DNA of 64,000 bases from Collimonas sp. OK412 (lineage in GTDB: Bacteria > Pseudomonadota > Gammaproteobacteria > Burkholderiales > Burkholderiaceae_D), in NCBI RefSeq assembly GCF_900112135.1, contig NZ_FOLC01000012.1, forward strand, positions 101,957-165,956, read 5' to 3'. How positions within the stretch are numbered: position 1 is the stretch's first letter; every line of letters begins with the position of its first letter. The position numbers were made by a program, and so were the translations under genes. Shown piece after piece: positions 56,401 through 64,000 of this stretch. Below the pieces are notes generated by a model. It saw nothing but the letters and a program-made list of their open reading frames with translations. It searched no databases and had not been told where the DNA came from.

Positions 56401-58347
56401 TCATCCATAGTGATGGCGCAATAGCGTGAGCATCGATTGTTGGTGACTGGCAATTTTCTCATCATTCCACGTCTTATCATCCCCGGAAATGAGATTGAAA
56501 ATATGGGCCAGCTTTAGCGACTCATATCTTGGGCGATCATTAAATTCTGATCTTTTCACCTCAACACTTTTATTTCCAAAAGAGCTGTTTTCCCCAGGAC
56601 TCAGCAAAGCAAGATTACCGAACATATCTAGGTTCTCTACGGTACGTCCACGCCGCTCATTTTGGGCATGGACGTGCTCGACAGAATTTTTCGATGTAAT
56701 TCGATACTTCCGTAATTTCTCTTTGTCGTACCAACTCACCTTCTTTCGATTGCGCCACAAAATGTATTCGATCTTTTGGAACCAATAATGCTCAAATGCG
56801 GTACCTAGCGGCTGAGAAAGTTTGGTACAAACGTCTTCAATGTCATCCGCATCGACATTGCCTTTTCCAAGCAACGCAAAGCTTGCTTCTTTTTGGGTCA
56901 ACGTCGTCAGCGATAGCTGGTTATCGATACCCTCTAATAGATGCTCAACCTCCGCCAGTGTCCAAGATGGGCGTTCAAGCAATCGTCCCAAGAAAGACGT
57001 CAGCCAGTATTGCGCACTTCTTTCGCCGCTAAAATAACGAACACTCTGAAGCTGGCTAAGATTTGAAGTCTCATTTAACGTGCGCTTGAGCCTATAACCA
57101 CCCGCCTCTCGGCCCCACGAAACTGCCGACAGGCGTAAATGTTCTTCTTCCTCTTCGCTTTCCCGCACCCATTTCACGATCCATTGATCGAACTGGTAAC
57201 GCACTTCCCACAGACACTCAATAAAATCAATAACCTCGTCCTCACTAGCCTCATGCGCAAACGCCAAGAAGCTTTTGCTCAGCTGAGTCTCAATGACTCG
57301 CGTGGCAATATCTGGCTTATTGCTACGATGAAGGAAAATGCGCAGCGCGTGCACGAGAAGTAAGGAGAAACTGATCGTTGAGCGGCAATACACATTAACC
57401 TCTTCGTCATCCGATACCGCCTCGGTGTCTGCGAGTATTGCACTGCGTTCGGCCAGCTCCGAAATTGACAATCCCTCATGTACCTGATGATCTTGCTTCT
57501 CTAAGCTAAATTTTCTTTTTGAAAAAGCTGCGAGATCTGTGTTTCCCAGCGAATCCCACTTTGCCTGGGAAAAGATCTTCCGCACATTTCGCTCAAAGTA
57601 ATTCCCCATGTTCTCGCATGCCTGCCAGATGGCGTCATAACGATGCCTATCTTGCGATATCTTCTTGAGCAATAGCGATTTCAAGATGTCGCTCTGCTCT
57701 AGCTGTATCCCGCCAGTGTTCATGGTCGTAAAGAGGCGATTGACGTCCATATCCCGGGGCATCACGTTATTGACCCATTGGACCTGGTCAACGATGTACT
57801 GCTCGATGTCTTCGAGGAATGAATCCCCTCTATCGTGAGCAAGACTTCTCAGGCGATTTTCTAATGCGACCAAAGCAGCGTAGATCGATTTTGTATATTC
57901 GCCGCTGGCAATCTCATCGTCATTGGCTGCAATCTTGTCTCTAATCCCTGTCCAGAGTTCGAACAAACTCTGGACATTGTCCCTAATGGCAAATTTTAAC
58001 CGCGGCACACTGTCGATCAACGCAAAACGCCCCAGCTTCCCCCCAGGGCGGACATGTGCGAATGCCACGGACAGCAATATCAGCGTTGTCATTCGCTGCT
58101 GCCCATCAATCAATTCAAGCTCAGCCCGACGAAAAGAGGGACTACGCGATAAGGAGGAGGAAACGATCGTTCCGATGTAGTAATGCGGCTCCTTCGCCTC
58201 TGACGCTGCGACGATGTCATTGAGCAATTTAATGACATCATCTTCGGACCAAACGTATGGTCTCTGATAGCTTGGAATTAACAACGATATCCGGGCACTT
58301 TGAAGATAGCCAATATTCTGTATAAATGTCTTAACGCCGCCGTTCAT
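56401..58347 (-). CDS. DUF262/DUF1524-type protein (GmrSD-like)
   Basis: 648 aa. The N-terminal DUF262 (ParB-like) domain has IPSYQRPYVWSEDDV and the hallmark ELIDGQQRMTTLIL near residue 85. The C-terminus has SVEHVHAQN (His558) and NLALLSPGENSSFGNKS, matching the His-Asn-Asn pattern of the DUF1524 HNH nuclease. GmrSD proteins cut modified phage DNA using NTP; whether this one does is inference. Its ATG shares a base with the stop of the upstream DUF262 gene (TAATG), so the two are translationally coupled. Confidence 0.85.
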   Translation of the reverse strand: MNGGVKTFIQNIGYLQSARISLLIPSYQRPYVWSEDDVIKLLNDIVAASEAKEPHYYIGTIVSSSLSRSPSFRRAELELIDGQQRMTTLILLSVAFAHVRPGGKLGRFALIDSVPRLKFAIRDNVQSLFELWTGIRDKIAANDDEIASGEYTKSIYAALVALENRLRSLAHDRGDSFLEDIEQYIVDQVQWVNNVMPRDMDVNRLFTTMNTGGIQLEQSDILKSLLLKKISQDRHRYDAIWQACENMGNYFERNVRKIFSQAKWDSLGNTDLAAFSKRKFSLEKQDHQVHEGLSISELAERSAILADTEAVSDDEEVNVYCRSTISFSLLLVHALRIFLHRSNKPDIATRVIETQLSKSFLAFAHEASEDEVIDFIECLWEVRYQFDQWIVKWVRESEEEEEHLRLSAVSWGREAGGYRLKRTLNETSNLSQLQSVRYFSGERSAQYWLTSFLGRLLERPSWTLAEVEHLLEGIDNQLSLTTLTQKEASFALLGKGNVDADDIEDVCTKLSQPLGTAFEHYWFQKIEYILWRNRKKVSWYDKEKLRKYRITSKNSVEHVHAQNERRGRTVENLDMFGNLALLSPGENSSFGNKSVEVKRSEFNDRPRYESLKLAHIFNLISGDDKTWNDEKIASHQQSMLTLLRHHYG

Positions 58348-59828
58348 TATTGGCCCCCTTTATGCTGCAAAACCCGCCGATTAATCGCTGCAAGCAACGC
58401 CATGTCGTATCGCGCGGCCCCCTTCGCCGAGTCCTCCTCGTCTTCAATCGAGAAGTACTTTTTGACATGACGATAAAACTTACCTTTCACGCCATTTTCC
58501 TTGAGATTGTTCGTGTCCACTTTATACTCAAACTCTGTACAGAATTTCATCAGTTCGGCATGCGAATAACTTGATCCAATCCAGTCCATCACGGGTGTCG
58601 CATACGCGTGACTCTGCGCAGTACTTTCTCTAATGACGCGTTGGTTTTCTAAACGCTTGGAGAAGATCACTCGGAATAGATGTAATCCTGCTTCCACCAG
58701 ATGTGTCACGCCAAACCGACTGACGTAGAGCAAAATGGCGGCCCGGTAAAAACGCTCTAAATGAATGCTGCCTTTGGACTCAATCACCAAGCCACAGTAA
58801 AGGGCATGAAATTGCCCAATATCGCTCGTCTCGTCGGCGATATGGCTGGACTTTTTGTGGAAGATTGCGTGCTGAAGAGAATGCAAATACGTCAAATAGT
58901 GAATTGAATTGACGCCAGCCGAAATAGGTTGACGAACGTCATACCCCGTTCTCGGCCCTTTGTACGTTCTGCGATCAGCCGAATAATCAACAGCAATTTG
59001 TTGATATCCCATGTCTCCGGCTAAGTGAGTCGTATCTTCGGCAAGCTCAAAAACGATTTGATCACGTACCTTCACCGGATCACGTTCGCTTGCCAGCTCA
59101 CGCCAACGAAGGCTATTCCAAAGCCGAACTCTCATCACAGAGTCGATAACGGCTTGAATTTCCGTTAGATTCTCCCAAGACTTAGCATAAGCATCGCGTT
59201 CGCGAGCGCTCACGGCACGCAAATGAAATGCTTTGATAATATCTCGGCCGCCAAGTCGTTTCCCCCCAGTATTCTGGGTCTCGAAGAACCGATAGGCATC
59301 ATCCTCGGACGACGTCACAACTAGCGTGACGTTAATTTTTGCGAGATCAATTTCCGGCAACGGCTGGTGTTCATACCGACTCCGAAACCAAGCAAGGTTC
59401 TTAATAATTCGATTCTGACTCTCCGGCGCAGAGAATTTCAGATCGGAAGTCCATTTGTGTTGATTCAACACAGATGCCAACAAAGCGATAGTTGTCAGAC
59501 GCTGCTGCCCATCGATGATGTCTAAATACCGCTTGAATGGCTCCTTTTGCACTCGCTGATGCAAAACGACACTTCCCAAATAAAAGACATTGGGAGTTGA
59601 TCGCTTATTCGCAGCCGAAAAAAAGACCTCCAGATCACTGACCAGACGTTTAAGCTGCGCCTCGTCCCAGCGATAAGGGCGCTGATATTCAGGGATATGT
59701 AAATGTCCCTGAATATCATTCCTATCGTCAGAGAAAATTCGCCCGCCTTTGAACAAATCCGCGAGCGAAACACTTGCAACAACAATTTCCCGGGTGCGCC
59801 CCCGCCCACCTCTAGCACTTTGTCCCAA
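58347..59828 (-). CDS. DUF262 domain protein, partner of the preceding gene
   Basis: 493 aa. LHIPEYQRPYRWDEAQLKRL and LDIIDGQQRLTTIALLASVL define a DUF262 domain, and FETQNTGGKRLGGRDIIKAF is another conserved stretch. I see no HNH motif at the C-terminus. The only start in this frame appears to be TTG at 59828, preceded by AGAGAG; an ATG 5 bp upstream is in another frame. It encodes the first protein of a coupled DUF262 pair. Confidence 0.8.
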   Translation of the reverse strand: MGQSARGGRGRTREIVVASVSLADLFKGGRIFSDDRNDIQGHLHIPEYQRPYRWDEAQLKRLVSDLEVFFSAANKRSTPNVFYLGSVVLHQRVQKEPFKRYLDIIDGQQRLTTIALLASVLNQHKWTSDLKFSAPESQNRIIKNLAWFRSRYEHQPLPEIDLAKINVTLVVTSSEDDAYRFFETQNTGGKRLGGRDIIKAFHLRAVSARERDAYAKSWENLTEIQAVIDSVMRVRLWNSLRWRELASERDPVKVRDQIVFELAEDTTHLAGDMGYQQIAVDYSADRRTYKGPRTGYDVRQPISAGVNSIHYLTYLHSLQHAIFHKKSSHIADETSDIGQFHALYCGLVIESKGSIHLERFYRAAILLYVSRFGVTHLVEAGLHLFRVIFSKRLENQRVIRESTAQSHAYATPVMDWIGSSYSHAELMKFCTEFEYKVDTNNLKENGVKGKFYRHVKKYFSIEDEEDSAKGAARYDMALLAAINRRVLQHKGGQ

Positions 59829-59942
59829 TGCATTACTCTCTAAAGTATTGGAGGATTACCCATGCACATTCCCCCTTATTGACACATACGTGGGATGAAT
59901 ACGATCAAACGCAATGATCATTCCCCCCCACGCGTATAAACA

Positions 59943-60965
59943 TTAGATCTGAGATTCCCCTCGCCAGACAGCCTTCTCTTGGCGCTTGTCAAATTTCATC
60001 CGGCCCACGATGGTCACGCCTTTTTTAAGCAAAATCTCTTGTATCACCGGAACAGGCGAAACGTCGCAGTGTTGACGGATTAACTCTTGCTGCCCTTTAG
60101 CCTGCGCAAAGATGGCTTGATAACCAAACCGGCAAATCGTCTCATTAAACTGCCGGACCACGTCCGCGTCAGTGAGATCCATATGTGTGAGGCCATTGCG
60201 CGCATAGTCAGCAGATAGTGCAGTCGCACCATAAAGCAACATCGAAGGCGTTAGCGGGAAAATGAACTCGATCGGGCCATCCGATGGTGACACATAAGGT
60301 TCGCGCTGTTCGGGTTTCACACTGACGTCATACCAACAAACCGGGTTATCACTGGTCAGAAAAGGAAGTCCTGAACCATTATGAATAACCGCAAAACCCA
60401 TTCTTTTCGTCAGCTCACCCACGGCTATCAACATCCCTGGCATGGCATGGATGGAGCGATGTGGATCAATGGAGATTTTTAGCTCATCCCATAGATTCGG
60501 CACATTAAGAAGAGGCACAGGCTTAGCCGGAAACAATCCCTGTGCATCCATGGAGCGCCCAGCCGCTCTCACATGTGCGGCTAACGTAGCTTCTGCCACA
60601 TCTCTGGCCGCAGGCACCCGCACACGTTGAAGACCGACAAATCCCATCAAAGGCTCAATGACCGAGTTAGCATCCACTCGCCCTTTTAAGACAGATAAGA
60701 CATCTGGCCACCTAGATTCCACCTCAGAAAATAAATTCTCTAATCGTTCATCATCAACACCGCCCTCAGGCGTTGGCTGGGAATAATAGAACTTATGAAA
60801 AGCTACGTTTTTAGGTGCGAGGCGAATCTCTTTGTCCGGATCATCTTTTCGGTACACCTGCACCATTCCTTGAGCGTCGACAAAACTACGCAAATACACT
60901 TGCGGAATGTAATGATGATTTTTCTTTCGCATAGATGGATGGCCAAAACTAAATCGGCTCATCAT
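59943..60965 (-). CDS. DUF4238 protein
   Basis: 340 aa. The N-terminal KKNHHYIPQVYLRSFVD with RLAPKNVAFHKFYY is the DUF4238 signature; LPFLTSDNPVCWYD is another. The HHYIP motif suggests a metal or nucleic-acid site, but the function is unknown. Such genes are frequent in mobile islands. It is on the same strand as the DUF262 pair, 114 bp upstream. The first or second ATG (60965 or 60962) may be used; no clear ribosome-binding site. Confidence 0.82.
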   Translation of the reverse strand: MMSRFSFGHPSMRKKNHHYIPQVYLRSFVDAQGMVQVYRKDDPDKEIRLAPKNVAFHKFYYSQPTPEGGVDDERLENLFSEVESRWPDVLSVLKGRVDANSVIEPLMGFVGLQRVRVPAARDVAEATLAAHVRAAGRSMDAQGLFPAKPVPLLNVPNLWDELKISIDPHRSIHAMPGMLIAVGELTKRMGFAVIHNGSGLPFLTSDNPVCWYDVSVKPEQREPYVSPSDGPIEFIFPLTPSMLLYGATALSADYARNGLTHMDLTDADVVRQFNETICRFGYQAIFAQAKGQQELIRQHCDVSPVPVIQEILLKKGVTIVGRMKFDKRQEKAVWRGESQI

Positions 60966-61143
60966 AAATCAAGTACGCCACATACGGCCCCTTGCAATGA
61001 GCATTTTTTGAAAGCTTAAAACTCGAACTATTTGGCTTTAGCACTTAGCACCGCTGCACCACCCTCTCTTTTAATTTCGCTTATTATATTCGCGGGGTGC
61101 ATTGTCTTTAGGCGATGCTAATAGCTGTCCATTAGGGGAAAAC

Positions 61144-62595
61144 ATGGATAAGAAAAGCGCCGAAATGAAAACGTTGTCTCCGCTGGCAAGGCTCATTATT
61201 GATCGTGCCATCGACAATACAAATAGAAAGCTGATCGCAGGCTTTCGCAATAAGCGAAACTCGCAGGCGGGTCAAAAAAAGACTGACCTTAAAAACACCG
61301 TCGAAGATACCCTGGGTGCCACGTCCGCAAAGAGCGTGCAAGACGTTGCCAATCGTGGCGTTGCGTGGCGAGAAATGATTCAAAAAAGCCTCAGCCATGG
61401 CATCACATCACTTAACACCTTAAAGTTCGACGGCGAATTCTCCATTAAGAATGGCATTCCCGAAGACTTACAGCATGTACCCAATACACCTGGGGTATAC
61501 GTGGTCTATGACCAACACAACACGCCTGTGTATGTTGGAGATAGTGGCAAGCTGCGCCAGCGCTGGCACGCCGGTCATCTCAATGAATTCAAACAAGGGG
61601 AAACCTCTGGCAAGCCTTATAAGCTGGCCGAGCAGTTCTCGGAAGGCTGTACCGTCAAATTCATCAACATGGAGTCCGCCACCACTGCTGCAGCACTAGA
61701 GGCCCATTTGATTCGGGAACATGTCCCCAAAATCAATCAGAAAGAGGAGCTCCTCAACGAACAGGGTACGCGCTCAAATATTGAAGCCAAGAAGATGAAG
61801 GACTCAGCCCAGCGCACAGCGACTTTGGTGGGAGGCGCGGCGCTAGAGGGCCTAAAAAACAGTGCGGCAGTGCTGCTCGAAGAATTAAGCGCAGTCATGA
61901 TCAAGGCACTCAAAGACGAGATTGTTGATGTCTTTTTGGGCGGAACCGCCAAGCTTGCTGTCAGGCTTGAGCGATTTATGAAAAAGATCTGGGCTGTATT
62001 GGAGCGCTTAATTTCAAATTCATTCCAAGCTTTCAAGGGACTATTTGAGTTTGTCGTCAATGCAATCTCAAAGACTTTCCAGCAAATCTGCATGTTGGCA
62101 CGAAATATCTTTGATCTTGCCAATTCAGCTTGGAATTTGTATCAAGGCGCGCAAACTTTGAGTACCGAAGAATTGGTCAAGAAGATCAGCGAAACGGTCA
62201 TCATCAGCGGCACCATGATTCTCTTTGACGCATTAGATCCGGTCATTGAGGCGCAACTCGTGCCTCTCGTCGGACCAGTTGCTCCGTACTTGTCGGCGGT
62301 CCTGTCGGCCATCGGCTTTGGATTGTCTAGCCATTACCTGCAGCGCTTCGTTCCACAGGCCATCGAGTTTCTGATTAAAGTCAAACGCGGCTTCCAAGAA
62401 TCCATTGAAGCCCAGCGTCAGGCCTTTGAGGCATTGGTATCTGTCCACGAGACCGAGTTCCAGATGCTGGCCTCTCTAGAAACCTATATCGTTTCGCACA
62501 ACGACTTTAAAAACGATACGATTGAGAAGACCAAAAAATTGTCAGAGCATCGCCCTAAAACCAAACTCGATATCAACGCTCTTCTCAATAAGTAA
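61144..62595 (+). CDS. GIY-YIG domain protein with hydrophobic C-terminal half
   Basis: 483 aa. A GIY-YIG nuclease-like domain spans about residues 113-200: TPGVYVVYDQHNTPVYVGDS contains the GVY and YVG motifs, Arg140 in LRQRW is the catalytic arginine position and Glu186 in ALEAHLI the metal ligand. Residues 1-100 are helical and basic. From about residue 225 the protein is long amphipathic and hydrophobic helices (AFKGLFEFVVNAI, VIISGTMILFDAL, VGPVAPYLSAVLSAIGFGL) that could meet or cross a membrane. AGGGG precedes the ATG. I know no named family with this architecture. Confidence 0.82.
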   Translation: MDKKSAEMKTLSPLARLIIDRAIDNTNRKLIAGFRNKRNSQAGQKKTDLKNTVEDTLGATSAKSVQDVANRGVAWREMIQKSLSHGITSLNTLKFDGEFSIKNGIPEDLQHVPNTPGVYVVYDQHNTPVYVGDSGKLRQRWHAGHLNEFKQGETSGKPYKLAEQFSEGCTVKFINMESATTAAALEAHLIREHVPKINQKEELLNEQGTRSNIEAKKMKDSAQRTATLVGGAALEGLKNSAAVLLEELSAVMIKALKDEIVDVFLGGTAKLAVRLERFMKKIWAVLERLISNSFQAFKGLFEFVVNAISKTFQQICMLARNIFDLANSAWNLYQGAQTLSTEELVKKISETVIISGTMILFDALDPVIEAQLVPLVGPVAPYLSAVLSAIGFGLSSHYLQRFVPQAIEFLIKVKRGFQESIEAQRQAFEALVSVHETEFQMLASLETYIVSHNDFKNDTIEKTKKLSEHRPKTKLDINALLNK

Positions 62596-62603
62596 TCGCT
62601 GAC

Positions 62604-63455
62604 ATGACTTCCGCAAACAACTATGCAATCAGCACGATCACGAGAAATCCGCTGACCGTCAATCAACTTAAGACCGAATTAGACCTGTGCCTCGATGATC
62701 TTAAAGTCGCAATCGCTAATGCTGGCGAGGTCAACATCGCCGCCTCAGATTTTGCCAATAAAGGCACCTTCTCGGCGATTTTGTCTAGCATTTCTGGAAC
62801 AAGTGACAAAAATCTCGCCAAATTGATTGAGAAAACTGCAGCCAGCTTAAAGGTCAGTCAAAGGGTGCTAGAAACTATTCTGAAAACTCAGACACAGAAG
62901 AACCAATTTCTCCGTGAATTTCATGACGCCTTAGTCAAGAAAATTGAACTGCTTCAGACTGACACCGACACGATGGATGAGAGCCAACGTGAAGCGGCGA
63001 TCGCGATTGTGGAGGCGCTAAGTGACCACGTTGCGGCACAGATGGCATCTCAGGACATGGTCGAGCAGCACCAAAAGTGGCTACAAGATCTCGGCGAAGA
63101 ACTACACAATGTGTATCCGAAACTTCGCACCTTAGAAGAGGATCGCCAAAAGCACATTGATATGCTGGGACGAATTGGAGAGGGATTAGACGCCGTCATC
63201 AAGGAGAACGACAATCTGACTGCGACGACTCAAGCGGCCAACGAGCATATTGAAGTGTTATCCAATACGCTGGCGCACCAGGCCAAGGAGATCACAACAC
63301 TTCGCACCGCGCAAGAACAGATGATGCAACGTTACCAATCACTGGCCGACGATGCCGCTCGCCAGAACGCGCTGCCCGCGTTCTTCAAGCGCAACGCCAT
63401 CTCAATCGGTGCATTCATCATGGGCGCAACTAGCCTAGCTTATCTTTATCGATAA
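62604..63455 (+). CDS. coiled-coil protein with C-terminal membrane anchor
   Basis: 283 aa. Mostly helical; residues about 150-255 are heptad-like (VEQHQKWLQDLGEELHNVY, LSNTLAHQAKEITTLRTAQ) and the last 20 residues (ISIGAFIMGATSLAYLY) form a single hydrophobic anchor, so the protein is tail-anchored with the coiled coil in the cytoplasm. It begins 8 bp after the GIY-YIG gene and shares its terminator, so the two form a unit. Not recognised; a structural or sensor partner is plausible. Confidence 0.75.
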   Translation: MTSANNYAISTITRNPLTVNQLKTELDLCLDDLKVAIANAGEVNIAASDFANKGTFSAILSSISGTSDKNLAKLIEKTAASLKVSQRVLETILKTQTQKNQFLREFHDALVKKIELLQTDTDTMDESQREAAIAIVEALSDHVAAQMASQDMVEQHQKWLQDLGEELHNVYPKLRTLEEDRQKHIDMLGRIGEGLDAVIKENDNLTATTQAANEHIEVLSNTLAHQAKEITTLRTAQEQMMQRYQSLADDAARQNALPAFFKRNAISIGAFIMGATSLAYLYR

Positions 63456-63503
63456 AACGCTGCTGGACAACCAGTGCAGACTTAAAGTCTCAGAGAGACT
63501 GTA

Positions 63504-63541
63504 GACAAGGGCGCCATCTTATCTGGCGCCCTTGTCGTTTT
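63504..63541 (+). terminator. strong intrinsic terminator of the GIY-YIG/coiled-coil unit
   Basis: Perfect 13-bp stem GACAAGGGCGCCA / TGGCGCCCTTGTC, 7-base loop, then GTTTTT, 48 bp after the stop. Confidence 0.88.
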
Positions 63542-63619
63542 TGGCGGCAACAATAAGATTTCTTCTTAGAACGAGGCCGACACCACCTAGGCCTCTCTCT
63601 ATGTGGTGCACTAAGAGGA

Positions 63620-64000
63620 CTAAGTGTTCCTCTGCTCGCTAAATTGACCCTCTCTAACTGATCCCAGTTTCCACCGCCTGGAAAACGCTGCGACACGGTC
63701 GTACGACCCTTCATATCCCAAGGCGCAAAGATCTACGTGCATCTGTTTCAGACTGCGTTTTTGTTTTCGAGATTTGGTCGATTCTGTTCTAAGCCAAGTA
63801 GATAGCTTGAACGCATACTTATCAAGAGCGCTTGGTGATTTTCTGTCCGCATAGACGGGCTCGATGGTTTCAGAGCGTATGTACCGTCTAACGGTATTTC
63901 TTGAAAGTAAGCGTCTTCCCAGTAACGTCTGTACTGCCTGATCCGATGTCCGCATGATTGAATTGGGTGCGAAATGAATTGTGCCCACAAATTCAATTAT
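63620..64000 (-). pseudogene. IS21-family transposase IstA fragment (runs off right edge)
   Basis: The frame is open from base 64000. It contains LLSRNTVRRYIRS (the IstA helix-turn-helix), RKSPSALDKYAFKLSTWL and KQMHVDLCALGYEGSYDRVA, the N-terminal part of IstA, then stops at 63620 before the catalytic integrase core. It marks the right border of the island; the rest of the element may lie to the right of the window. Confidence 0.78.

Overview
The window looks like a chromosomal segment of a beta-proteobacterium. The gene families (malonate decarboxylase with MdcR, two DUF4148 proteins, an OmpC-type porin, DctSR with a TRAP carrier, MftC-like radical SAM) and the GGGGTCAGAGT palindromes suggest the Burkholderiales, perhaps an Oxalobacteraceae such as Collimonas. 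That placement is inference from gene content, not a database result. No rRNA, tRNA or CRISPR array was seen.

Left part (1-13.8 kb), mostly core metabolism: acetyl-CoA synthetase runs off the left edge, followed by two REP-like palindromes. A complete minus-strand malonate decarboxylase operon (mdcA-B-C-D-E-L-M-G-H) and its divergent regulator mdcR come next. Imported malonate would be decarboxylated to acetate on the MdcC acyl carrier, and the nearby Acs could activate that acetate. A DoxX, pirin and LysR cluster closes this part.

13.9-18 kb is an accessory island. A conjugation-gene remnant (TraG/VirD4-like) is followed by an unusual four-gene unit: a 62-residue candidate precursor peptide, an MftC-like radical SAM/SPASM enzyme, a pyruvoyl-dependent arginine decarboxylase homologue and a second, divergent radical SAM protein. 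It ends in a graveyard of transposase remnants. This is the best candidate here for an undescribed peptide-derived natural product or cofactor pathway.

18-46 kb is a mosaic of catabolic and stress genes. It holds a zinc alcohol dehydrogenase beside a broken AraC gene; a membrane-linked molybdenum aldehyde oxidoreductase (2Fe-2S subunit, Mo subunit, tri-haem cytochrome c) with XdhC; a LysR regulator with matching boxes before an MFS exporter and a cyclophilin-like protein; a LacI-controlled galactoside operon (ATPase, GH42 beta-galactosidase, binding protein, two permeases) with a perfect 16-bp operator; glutathione transferase with an HxlR regulator; and a winged-helix/TPR regulator facing an NmrA, AhpD-like and cupin group. 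Two copies of a 213-bp repeat flank part of it.

46-55.3 kb is a solute-uptake locus: porin, FixJ-type response regulator, DctB/DctS-like sensor kinase, a DctPQM TRAP carrier and an orphan amide/branched-chain amino-acid type binding protein. Inverted repeats with TGTGG/CCACA half-sites lie before both the porin and dctP.

55.3-64 kb is a second accessory island bounded by IS3 and IS21 remnants. It has two translationally coupled DUF262 genes (the first with an HNH-like C-terminus), a DUF4238 gene, and a convergent two-gene unit made of a GIY-YIG protein with a hydrophobic C-terminal half and a coiled-coil protein with a C-terminal membrane anchor, ended by a strong terminator. The composition resembles a phage-defence island; the GIY-YIG/coiled-coil pair is not one I can name.
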